A stretch of 64,000 nucleotides of DNA from Stenotrophomonas bentonitica. GTDB lineage: Bacteria > Pseudomonadota > Gammaproteobacteria > Xanthomonadales > Xanthomonadaceae. Both the position numbers and the translations under genes were made by a program. The stretch's first letter is position 1. Each line of letters starts with the position of its first letter. Under the pieces are notes generated by a model. The model ran no database searches, was not told the DNA's origin, and saw nothing but the letters and a program-made list of their open reading frames with translations. The stretch covers positions 434,001 to 498,000 of the forward strand of contig NZ_PKQP01000002.1 in NCBI RefSeq assembly GCF_002887735.1. Direction: 5' to 3'. This document shows, in pieces, positions 8,088 to 18,225 of the stretch.

Positions 8088-10262
8088 ATGCGTCGTCTGT
8101 ACCCGCGCCTGAAGCACCGCCTGGCGCAGCGCCCGGATACCGAACACGGCCAGGCGATCGTGCGCATCGTGCTGATCACCCTGATCCTGCTGTATGTGCT
8201 CATGCCGGGGCCGCGTCACGACCTGCCCCCGGCGCAGTACCACGGGGTGCTGGCGATCGTGCTGACCGGCCTGACCCTCTCGCTGGGGCTGTTCGGCTGG
8301 CTGCTGTGGCGGCCGGGGCGCTCGGACCCGCGCCGCGTGGCCGGCATGCTCGCCGATTACGGGCTGATCGCCGCCGGCATGGTGCAGATGGGCGAGCCAC
8401 TGGCCTGGGTCTACATCGTGGTGATGTGGGTGACGGTCGGCAACGGCATGCGCTACGGCAACAACTATCTGTACGTCGCGGTGGCGATGGCGATGGTCAG
8501 CTTCGGCAGCACCGCACTGCTGACCCCGTACTGGCATCAGAACGCGCGGCTGGCATTCGGCCTGTGGCTGGGCCTGGCGGCAGTGCCGCTGTATTTCTCC
8601 ACGCTGCTGCGCCAGCTCACCCGTGCGATGGCGGAGGCGCGCCGCGCGAGCGAGGCCAAGAGCCGTTTCCTGGCCAACATGAGCCACGAGTTCCGCACGC
8701 CGCTCAACGGCCTGTCGGGCATGACCGAGCTGTTGGCCACCACCAAGCTCGATGACGAGCAGCGCGAGTGTGTGAACACCATCCAGGCGTCCTCGCGCAG
8801 CCTGCTGGCGCTGGTGGAGGAAGTGCTCGATATCTCCGCGATCGAAGCAGGCAAGCTGCGCGTGACCGCCGAGGACTTCGCGCTGGCCGATGTGATCCAG
8901 GCCATCGGGTTGATCCTGCTGCCGCAGGCCAAGGCCAAGCGGCTGGATTACCGGGTCAAGGTGGCCGATACCGTGCCGCCGCTGCTGCGCGGTGACCTGG
9001 GCCACCTGCGGCAGATCCTGCTCAACATCGCCGGCAACGCGGTCAAGTTCACCGACCACGGCCGTGTCGAAATCCGCGTGGCCGTGCTCGATGCCGAATC
9101 CAACGGCGGAGTGCGCCTGCGGTTCGACATCCTCGATACCGGCATCGGTGTCGCCCCGGAGATGCGCCCGCGCCTGTTCGAAGCGTTCGAGCAGGCCGAC
9201 GTCAGCATGGCGCGCCGCCACGAAGGCACCGGCCTGGGCACGACCATCGCCAAGGGCCTGGTCGAGGCGATGGGCGGGGACATCGGCTACGAAGAGAACC
9301 CGCCGCAGGGCAGCCATTTCTGGTTCGAGCTGCCGTTCGCGCCGCCGCGCGTGCCGCTGGGCACGGTCACCCCGGCGCTGGTCGGCGACGGGCTGCCGGA
9401 CCGCAACGGCAATGTCATTGCGTTCGCCGACCCGTTCCTGCGCCACCGCGCGCGCGTGCGCAGCATGCACATCCTGGTCGCTGACGATCACGAGGCCAAC
9501 CGGATGGTGCTGCAGCGCCTGCTGCAGAAAGCCGGCCACAAGGTGCTGTGCGTCAACGGCGGTGAAGCGGTGCTTGATGCGATGGCCGAGAGTGATTTCG
9601 ATGCGGCCATCGTGGATCTGCACATGCCCGGCATGAGCGGCCTGGACATGCTCAAGGAACTGCGCGTGATGCAGGCCGGTGGCGGTCCGCGCACACCGGT
9701 GCTGGTGCTCAGCGCCGACGTCACGCCCGAGGCCATCCAACGCTGCACGCAGGCCGGCGCGCATACGTTCCTGGCCAAGCCCGTGGTCGCGGTGCGGCTG
9801 CTGGATGTGCTTGCCGATATCGCCTCCAACGGCCAGCTCAAGGCCAGCGCACCGATCGTGCGTACCGCTACCGCGCTGGATGGTGTACTGGACCCGGGCG
9901 TGCTCGACGAGCTGGCCTCGCTCGGCATGGGCGACGGTTTCGAACGCGAGTTCATCCGCCAATGCCTGGCCGATGCCGACCAGTGCATCGGCGTGGCGCT
10001 GGCTGACGGTGAGCGCAGCGACTGGGTCCATTTCCGCGAGCAGGCGCACGCGATCAAGGGCGTGGCCAGCAATCTGGGCCTGGTCCGCGTCGCCAACCGC
10101 GCCGGGGATCTGATGCGCATGGCCGACTGGCAGCTCAAGAGCGAATGGCGGCAGCGCGTGACCCTGCTGCAGACGGGCATCAAGGAAGGCCGGCAGGCGC
10201 TGGATGCGCGTGCGCAGCGCAAGGCGCAGGGGCAGGCCGACGACGGCGGCGACATGCGCTGA
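8088..10262 (+). CDS. rpfC: DSF sensor hybrid histidine kinase
   Basis: 724 residues (X. campestris RpfC 726). The first 22 residues keep the pattern of the DSF-binding sensor segment (RLxxRxDxEHxQ). About five membrane helices follow up to residue 175. The kinase core has His200 in NMSHEFRTPLNG, the N-box NIAGNAVKF and the G-box DTGIG. A receiver domain has Asp510 in AIVDLHMPG, and a C-terminal HPt domain has a phospho-histidine near 654 in AHAIKG. It therefore holds the full His-Asp-His relay to RpfG, and in other species its receiver also binds and inhibits RpfF. The ATG at 8088 lies one base beyond the rpfG stop, so the pair is translationally coupled and no rpfH intervenes. The rpfF gene converges from the other side. 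Confidence 0.97.
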   Translation: MRRLYPRLKHRLAQRPDTEHGQAIVRIVLITLILLYVLMPGPRHDLPPAQYHGVLAIVLTGLTLSLGLFGWLLWRPGRSDPRRVAGMLADYGLIAAGMVQMGEPLAWVYIVVMWVTVGNGMRYGNNYLYVAVAMAMVSFGSTALLTPYWHQNARLAFGLWLGLAAVPLYFSTLLRQLTRAMAEARRASEAKSRFLANMSHEFRTPLNGLSGMTELLATTKLDDEQRECVNTIQASSRSLLALVEEVLDISAIEAGKLRVTAEDFALADVIQAIGLILLPQAKAKRLDYRVKVADTVPPLLRGDLGHLRQILLNIAGNAVKFTDHGRVEIRVAVLDAESNGGVRLRFDILDTGIGVAPEMRPRLFEAFEQADVSMARRHEGTGLGTTIAKGLVEAMGGDIGYEENPPQGSHFWFELPFAPPRVPLGTVTPALVGDGLPDRNGNVIAFADPFLRHRARVRSMHILVADDHEANRMVLQRLLQKAGHKVLCVNGGEAVLDAMAESDFDAAIVDLHMPGMSGLDMLKELRVMQAGGGPRTPVLVLSADVTPEAIQRCTQAGAHTFLAKPVVAVRLLDVLADIASNGQLKASAPIVRTATALDGVLDPGVLDELASLGMGDGFEREFIRQCLADADQCIGVALADGERSDWVHFREQAHAIKGVASNLGLVRVANRAGDLMRMADWQLKSEWRQRVTLLQTGIKEGRQALDARAQRKAQGQADDGGDMR

Positions 10263-10274
10263 GTGGGGCTGCAA

Positions 10275-10303
10275 TAAAAAAAAGCCCGGCGGCAGCCGGG
10301 CTT
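10275..10303 (-). terminator. Rho-independent terminator between rpfC and rpfF
   Basis: AAGCCCGG (10282-10289) and CCGGGCTT (10296-10303) form an 8-bp stem with a 6-base loop. Eight A residues at 10275-10282 read as U8 on the minus strand, so this is a good terminator for rpfF. On the plus strand the stem lies 20 bases past the rpfC stop but no T-run follows. Confidence 0.85.
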
Positions 10304-10327
10304 GAATAACACAGGGGAGGGGATGGC

Positions 10328-11197
10328 TCAGGCGACGTCGAGGGTGGCGCGGCGGGTCTGGGCCTTGATCAGGCGGTCCATGGTGCGCAGCGACTTGTCG
10401 CCCAGCGCAAGGGCGGAGTCCACCCAGACCTTGGTGATTTCCAGCAGTTCGTCATAGCGCACGGCCTGGGCCAGGTTGCGCGCGGCGTTCATCGCCAGAT
10501 ACGAATGCGGAATGCGCTGGTGCTGGCGGATCAGATCTTCCACGGCCTTGACGCCCTGGCCCTTGGGCACCAGCACATCGACCACGCCCATGGCATGCAT
10601 CTCTTCGGAGGAATACACGCGGCCGTCGAGGATGATCTTCTCGGCCAGCTGCGGGGCCACGCGCTTGCACAGGAAGGAATAGGCGCCCATGCCCGGGAAC
10701 AGCCCGAACAGCACTTCCGGCAGGCCCATGCCGCAGCCTTCCTCGGCCACGATGGTGTGGCAGGCCAGCGCCATCTCCAGGCCGCCGCCGAGGGCATCGC
10801 CCTGGATCAGCGCGATCGAGCGCACGTCGCCACCGAAGCCGGTGTGCAGGTGGTGCACGCCTTCCACGCAACGCTGCGCATAGGTCAGCAGGCGGTCGCG
10901 GTTGCCCTCGCGGATCAGGCGGGTGAACAGGTCCAGATCGCCGCCCAGGTTGTAGGCATTGGCATCGGACGCGAGCACGAAATGGCGCAGCTTGCCGCTG
11001 TTGCGCTCGGCCGGGCTGCGGGTGATCGCGCTCATGAAGTTCCACATTTCATCGAGCATGTCCTTGCGGCAGCACGGGCGGATGCCGCTGGCGGCATCGG
11101 CATGCATGAACAGCCAATGGGCATCGTCGTTGCCGGTGGTTTCCGTGCGGATGGTGGCGTAGCGGTGGTTGACGGGCAGCTTTTCAATGGTGCTCAT
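10328..11197 (-). CDS. rpfF: DSF synthase (enoyl-CoA hydratase/crotonase family)
   Basis: 289 residues, the same length as X. campestris RpfF. It makes the diffusible signal factor cis-11-methyl-2-dodecenoic acid from 3-hydroxyacyl-ACP by combined dehydratase and thioesterase activity. The two catalytic glutamates fall exactly at the known positions: Glu141 in GGGLEMALACH and Glu161 in GLPEVLFG. The ATG at 11197 was selected for MSTIEKLPVNHRYATI, the family N-terminus; the 34-codon upstream extension is not conserved-looking. It lies downstream of rpfB on the same strand with a hairpin between them. RpfC, encoded convergently, is the known partner that restrains it. Confidence 0.97.
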   Translation of the reverse strand: MSTIEKLPVNHRYATIRTETTGNDDAHWLFMHADAASGIRPCCRKDMLDEMWNFMSAITRSPAERNSGKLRHFVLASDANAYNLGGDLDLFTRLIREGNRDRLLTYAQRCVEGVHHLHTGFGGDVRSIALIQGDALGGGLEMALACHTIVAEEGCGMGLPEVLFGLFPGMGAYSFLCKRVAPQLAEKIILDGRVYSSEEMHAMGVVDVLVPKGQGVKAVEDLIRQHQRIPHSYLAMNAARNLAQAVRYDELLEITKVWVDSALALGDKSLRTMDRLIKAQTRRATLDVA

Positions 11198-11297
11198 GGC
11201 GATTTCCTCGGAGGCTGGCCCGCTGGGAGGACGGTGGGCGGCGGGCCTGACGGGTCCACACGCCGCGATCCTACACCCCCGGCATCTCACGCAATGC

Positions 11298-11327
11298 AAA
11301 AGGCCCCCGCCGTTGCCGGCAGGGGCC
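11298..11327 (-). terminator. Hairpin between rpfB and rpfF (terminator or attenuator)
   Basis: An 11-bp stem with one mismatch (arms 11302-11312 and 11317-11327, loop TTGC) is followed on the minus strand by four T residues. It sits 29 bases past the rpfB stop and about 100 bases before the rpfF start. It would lower read-through from rpfB into rpfF and implies that rpfF has its own promoter in 11198-11297; no convincing -35/-10 pair was seen there. Confidence 0.6.
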
Positions 11328-11355
11328 CTGTGAAGATGCAGCCGTTGGGGAACCG

Positions 11356-13032
11356 TTACGGCGCAGGGGTATCGCGCAGTTCGCGGCGCAGGATCTTGCC
11401 GACGTTGGTCTTGGGCAGTTCCTTGCGGAACTCCACGATCCGCGGGTGCTTGTAGCCGGTCAGGTTCGCGCGTGCATGTTCCTTGACCATCTCGGCGGTG
11501 AGGTTGGGGTCCTTCTTGACGATGACCACCTTGACCACTTCACCGGACTTCTCATCGGGCACGCCCACCGCCGCGACTTCGAGCACGCCGGGCATCATCG
11601 CGATGACGTCTTCGACCTCATTGGGGTACACGTTGAAGCCGGACACCAGGATCATGTCCTTCTTGCGGTCCACGATGTAGAAGAAGCCCTGTTCGTCCAT
11701 CCGTGCCATGTCGCCGGTGTGCAGCCAGCCCTCGGCGTCCACCGCCTGCGCGGTATCTTCCGGGCGCTGCCAGTAGCCCTTCATGACCTGCGGTCCCTTG
11801 ATGCACAGCTCGCCGACTTCGCCGACGGCCAGCGTCTTGCCGGCGTCATCCTTGACGCAGGCATCGGTGGACGGGATCGGCAGGCCGATCGCACCGTTGT
11901 ACTCGGCCAGGTCGAGCGGGTTGATGCAGGCGGCCGGCGAGGTCTCGGTCAGGCCATAGGCCTCGACCAGGGTGACGCCGGTGACCTTCTTCCAACGCTC
12001 GGCGACGGCGCGCTGCACCGCCATGCCGCCGCCCAGGGTGACCTTCAGCGAGGAGAAATCGACCTCGTCGAAGCCCGGGGTGTTGAGCAGGCCGTTGAAC
12101 AGCGTGTTGACGCCGGTGATCGCGGTGAAGCGGGTCGCCTTGAGCTCCTTGACGAAGCCCTTCATGTCGCGCGGGTTGGTGATCAGGTAGTTGCAGCCAC
12201 CGAACTTCATGAAGACCAGCCCGTTCGCCGTCAACGCGAAGATGTGGTACAGCGGCAGGGCGGTGATGATCACCTCCTTGCCCATCTCGATCCCCGAGGC
12301 GGAGATCCAGGCCGAGGCCTGCTGCATGTTGGCGACCAGGTTGCGGTTGGTCAGCATCGCGCCCTTGGCCACGCCGGTGGTGCCGCCGGTGTACTGCAGG
12401 AAGGCGACATCGTCGTGGTCGATCTCGACCTTGGGCAGGGTGTGGCGGCTGCCCAGCTTGAGCGCCTGGTTGAAGCGGATCGCGCCGCGCAGGCTGTAGT
12501 TGGGCACCATCTTCTTGATGTACTTCAGGACGAAGTTCACCACGATGCCCTTGGCGCCGAGCATGTCGCCCAGGCCGGTGGTCACCACCTGCTTGATCGG
12601 GGTGTCGGCAATGACCTGCTGCACGGTGTCGCAGAAGTTGTCCACGACCACCAGCACGGCCGCGCCGGAATCCACCAGCTGGTGCTTGAGCTCGCGGGCG
12701 GTGTACAGCGGGTTGACGTTGACCACGGTCAGGCCGGCACGCAGCACGCCGAACGTGGCGATCGGGTACTGCAGGCAGTTGGGCATCATCAGGGCAACGC
12801 GGTCGCCCTTCTTGAGCTGCAGCTCACCCAGCAGATAGGCGGCGAACTGTTCGACCAGTGCGTCCGTTTCCCCGTAGGTCAGGACCTTGCCGAAACTGGA
12901 GTAGGCGGGGCGGTCGCGGAACTTGGCCACCGAAGTGTCGAAGACGGCCGAGACCGAATGGAACTCGTTGACGTCGATCTCGGCGGGTACGCCTTTGGGA
13001 TAGCTCTGCAGCCAGGGTCGTTCCAGACTCAT
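11356..13032 (-). CDS. rpfB: Long-chain fatty-acid CoA ligase (FadD-like)
   Basis: 558 residues of the AMP-binding superfamily. It activates fatty acids as acyl-CoA through an acyl-adenylate; in Xanthomonas RpfB is linked to DSF processing and turnover. The ATP/AMP motif YTGGTTGVAKGAM lies near residue 215, the adenylate motif VEAYGLTETSP near 355, and the C-terminal hinge and lysine region (GWLHTGDMARMDEQG, then KTNVGKILRREL) near 435-550. The ATG at 13032 has a strong GGAGGGGG ribosome-binding site. A 199-bp region without any other recognisable gene separates it from the toxin gene upstream. Confidence 0.95.
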   Translation of the reverse strand: MSLERPWLQSYPKGVPAEIDVNEFHSVSAVFDTSVAKFRDRPAYSSFGKVLTYGETDALVEQFAAYLLGELQLKKGDRVALMMPNCLQYPIATFGVLRAGLTVVNVNPLYTARELKHQLVDSGAAVLVVVDNFCDTVQQVIADTPIKQVVTTGLGDMLGAKGIVVNFVLKYIKKMVPNYSLRGAIRFNQALKLGSRHTLPKVEIDHDDVAFLQYTGGTTGVAKGAMLTNRNLVANMQQASAWISASGIEMGKEVIITALPLYHIFALTANGLVFMKFGGCNYLITNPRDMKGFVKELKATRFTAITGVNTLFNGLLNTPGFDEVDFSSLKVTLGGGMAVQRAVAERWKKVTGVTLVEAYGLTETSPAACINPLDLAEYNGAIGLPIPSTDACVKDDAGKTLAVGEVGELCIKGPQVMKGYWQRPEDTAQAVDAEGWLHTGDMARMDEQGFFYIVDRKKDMILVSGFNVYPNEVEDVIAMMPGVLEVAAVGVPDEKSGEVVKVVIVKKDPNLTAEMVKEHARANLTGYKHPRIVEFRKELPKTNVGKILRRELRDTPAP

Positions 13033-13231
13033 ATTCCCCCTCCAGGAAACGTGGATGATGTAAAGCGATGACGGAGAGTATCCGTCGTTTCATGCCTCGG
13101 CAGCATACCGTCCCGAATGGAAAACGCGAAGGGCCGGTGAACAACGGCGGCAGCGGGGCGGCGGGGCAGGGTGGCGCCGGCGATAAATGACGTTTGCAGC
13201 CGCATGTGTTCGCTCATCCGTCCATCCCTGC

Positions 13232-13897
13232 TCATCGCGGTGGCTCGTCAGCGCAGGTGTCGTGGCACTGCAGTGCAGCTTCCAGCACCGGCACGGCCCA
13301 GTCGGGTGTCTGCCGCAGTTGGGCGACGTCATCGGCCGCAGGCCAGGTCAAACGGCCACCGTCCATCTGCAGCACAAGCTGTGGATCGGCAACCGGTTGG
13401 CCAGGACCGGCCTCTACACTGTTGTCGTACACCTGCAGCTGTGCAAGCGCTGGCAGCAGGGCGATCAGGTTCTGCAGCGCCAACGGGTAGCGGCGGTGGA
13501 TGTCCGCATCGCTGATCGGGTGGCCACCGGCCGCAACGCGTGCGCGCACCCGTGCGATGTGCTGCTGGGGCGAGGCCAGGCCGCAGTACCAGACCAGTAC
13601 GTCATGCGTGGCGCAGGCCTCGGCCAGGGTCGCGGCGATCGACTGCCCGCCCAAGGTGGTTTCGAAGGCGTGGTTGCGGCGTTCGGCGATGGCAGAGCGC
13701 AGCCGGCTGAAGCCTTCCGTCCACGCCCGGCCATTGGCCTCGCGCTGATTCATGCCGAATTCGCGGCACAGCTGGCGGGCCCAGTCGTCGGGATTGAACC
13801 AGTCCAGACCCGCTTGGCGGAGCAGATGACCCCCAATGGAGCTCTTGCCTGCGCCGTTGACCCCTGCCAGCACGAACAGGAAGGGCCGTGCAGGCAT
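13232..13897 (-). CDS. Zeta-toxin-like P-loop kinase (toxin of a TA pair)
   Basis: 221 residues with an N-terminal Walker A GVNGAGKSS at residues 12-20, then NPDDWAR, FETTLGG and an arginine-rich RVRARVAAGG segment. This is the order seen in zeta/PezT and COG4185 ATPases. Zeta toxins phosphorylate UDP-N-acetylglucosamine and block cell-wall synthesis; the COG4185 members are less studied, so the substrate is open. Its ATG shares one base with the stop codon of the gene in front (TGATG), the coupling expected of antitoxin-toxin operons. It sits between rpfB and acnA, where other Xanthomonadaceae have these genes side by side, so it looks inserted. Confidence 0.8.
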   Translation of the reverse strand: MPARPFLFVLAGVNGAGKSSIGGHLLRQAGLDWFNPDDWARQLCREFGMNQREANGRAWTEGFSRLRSAIAERRNHAFETTLGGQSIAATLAEACATHDVLVWYCGLASPQQHIARVRARVAAGGHPISDADIHRRYPLALQNLIALLPALAQLQVYDNSVEAGPGQPVADPQLVLQMDGGRLTWPAADDVAQLRQTPDWAVPVLEAALQCHDTCADEPPR

Positions 13898-14268
13898 CAG
13901 TAACCGCTGCCTGCGGCCACCTTGCCCTTGAGGCGTGCCGGCTTGCGCAGCAGCGCGCGCGCCTTGTTGGCGGCCGCGGCGCTGTCCAGCACGGCAAGGC
14001 GATCATCGAAGCGCTGACGGAGCTGCTGCAGGGCCGGGGCCTGTTCGCGCAGGGACGCGAGGTCCCGCTGCAACGACACGACCTCGGCCTGCATGGCCTG
14101 GTACTGCTGGGCGGACAGAATGACGGCCTGCGGCTCGTTGTGATTGGTGACCAGTACGGCCTGCTGTTCGCGGACGTCCTGCATCACCTTGCGCCAGTGC
14201 TCCTTCACCGTCGAGGCGGTCGTGCGGGTCAGCTCGGTGATCGGGTCGAACTTGAGCGCGTGCAGCAT
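13897..14268 (-). CDS. Phd/YefM-like antitoxin
   Basis: 123 residues. The N-terminal 60 residues have the Phd/YefM layout (TRTTASTVKEHWRKVMQD, then AVLVTNHNEPQAVILS), a DNA-binding and autoregulating fold. A coiled coil of about 40 residues (LQRDLASLREQAPALQQLRQ) and a basic C-terminal tail that may cover the toxin follow. The stop overlaps the toxin start by one base. The upstream 14290-14350 stretch is markedly AT-rich compared with its surroundings and probably holds the promoter/operator. The pairing of a Phd antitoxin with a zeta-type kinase is inferred from the overlap. Confidence 0.8.
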   Translation of the reverse strand: MLHALKFDPITELTRTTASTVKEHWRKVMQDVREQQAVLVTNHNEPQAVILSAQQYQAMQAEVVSLQRDLASLREQAPALQQLRQRFDDRLAVLDSAAAANKARALLRKPARLKGKVAAGSGY

Positions 14269-14426
14269 GGCGGCGGCTCCCTGGCGGATGGCGCCCAGTG
14301 TAGCCCGATCCGTACGAATTGTGAGAAATATGGGATTTATGAAATTTATGAAAATGAGGACTGGTGGCTGCGCCGGCTATCCCTCGTCCGCCCTGCGGCG
14401 CAGGGTGCGGCGGGAACGCCAAACAG

Positions 14427-14454
14427 CAGCAAGGGGGCGTGTGCCCCCTTGCTG
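14427..14454 (-). terminator. Terminator-like hairpin downstream of acnA
   Basis: CAGCAAGGGGGC (14427-14438) and GCCCCCTTGCTG (14443-14454) form a perfect 12-bp stem with loop GTGT, 51 bases past the acnA stop. Only three T residues follow on the minus strand, so it is a strong stem with a weak tail. Confidence 0.65.
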
Positions 14455-14504
14455 TCGTGCGATCCCTCTACCGGAGAGGGCGTAATTGGCGCCGTGCCAG
14501 GCGC

Positions 14505-17261
<2,757 letters not shown>

Positions 17262-17493
17262 TGCAGATGACTCCTCTTGCGGATGGCTTGCGTTGGCCCG
17301 CCCGAGGCAGACCTGCTTGCGTTCGCCGCTGACCGGTGGGCCCGCGATCGTCCTGAGTATGAACGATTCAGGGCAGTGACCACCTGCGGCAGTTGGTCTC
17401 AGGCTACATGGAGATATGTATCCCTCATGTCACGGATGAGACAGATCCTTTCTGTGCCAAGGGTCCTGGCGGCCAGATCAGTACTCCAGTGGA

Positions 17494-17531
17494 AGTATGC
17501 CCCCGGAAGTATGTATAATTTGTGCATACTT
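17494..17531 (+). promoter_or_regulatory. Promoter with repeated operator half-sites for the AbrB/PIN operon
   Basis: A perfect -10 hexamer TATAAT lies at 17514-17519, 27 bases before the antitoxin start. Around it are two direct copies of AGTATG (17494-17499 and 17508-17513) and the inverted form GCATACTT (17524-17531). Half-sites overlapping the -10 box suit autorepression by the antitoxin. The stretch is much more AT-rich than its neighbours. No good -35 hexamer was found. Confidence 0.6.
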
Positions 17532-17545
17532 TGGAGGGCGTACCG

Positions 17546-17770
17546 ATGGAAGCTACCGTTGCAGAACGCGGGCAGATCACCTTGCCCAAGGCGGTCCGTG
17601 ATGCGCTTGGCCTGACCAAGGGCACCCAGCTGAAGGTGGAGCTCGAGGGCAGCCGCATCATCCTGCGCAAGAGCGTGGACGATGCGATCTCCCGTGCCCG
17701 CGGCAAGTTCGCGCTGGATGGTTTCGATTCGGCCGAAGCAGCCGTGCGCGCGGTCCGCGACGAGGAATGA
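17546..17770 (+). CDS. AbrB/MazE-type antitoxin
   Basis: 74 residues, MEATVAERGQITLPKAVRD and on, a SpoVT/AbrB swapped-hairpin DNA-binding domain covering residues 1-45, then an acidic helical tail that would wrap the toxin. The ATG at 17546 was chosen over 17522 because GGAGG lies 8 bases upstream and the domain starts there. The toxin gene begins about 7 bases after the stop. Confidence 0.88.
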   Translation: MEATVAERGQITLPKAVRDALGLTKGTQLKVELEGSRIILRKSVDDAISRARGKFALDGFDSAEAAVRAVRDEE

Positions 17771-17777
17771 GCGCGTG

Positions 17778-18176
17778 ATGATCGCCGTCGATTCACCGGT
17801 GCTGATCGAGCTGCTCAGCAATGGCCCGCAGGCCGACGCGGTCGAAGCGGGCCTGCGCCAGAGCCTGGTCGGCGGGCGCGTGGTGATCTGCGGGGTGACC
17901 CTCGCCGAGATCTGCGCGTCGCTGCGCGGCGGCGCCGAAGTGCAGGAGGCGCTGGAGGAAATGGGCGTCCATTTCAGTCCGCTGGAGGCCAAATCCGCAT
18001 TGCGCGCCGGTGAGATGCACCGCCGGCACCGGCAGCGGGGCGCCAAGCCACGCGGGCTGGACGAATTCATGGTCGGGTCGCACGCACTCCTGCAGTGCGA
18101 TGGCCTGATCACCTGGAACGACACGTTTTACCGCGACTACTTCAAGGGCCTGAAGCTGATCGTGCCGCACGCCTGA
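17778..18176 (+). CDS. PIN-domain ribonuclease toxin (VapC family)
   Basis: 132 residues from ATG 17778 (a GTG one codon earlier is possible). The PIN fold is shown by the N-terminal [11 protein letters not shown] with the first acidic residue, a glutamate in TLAEICA near residue 48, and the C-terminal [11 protein letters not shown] followed by NDTFYRDYF. VapC toxins cleave tRNA or rRNA under Mg2+ control. The gene lies 7 bases after the AbrB-type antitoxin and 49 bases before acnB. The PIN plus AbrB pairing is common and supports a type II toxin-antitoxin module. Confidence 0.87.
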   Translation: MIAVDSPVLIELLSNGPQADAVEAGLRQSLVGGRVVICGVTLAEICASLRGGAEVQEALEEMGVHFSPLEAKSALRAGEMHRRHRQRGAKPRGLDEFMVGSHALLQCDGLITWNDTFYRDYFKGLKLIVPHA

Positions 18177-18225
18177 GCCCATACTTTTAAACCGCATTCT
18201 TTCAAAGAATCACCCGGGAGTTGTC

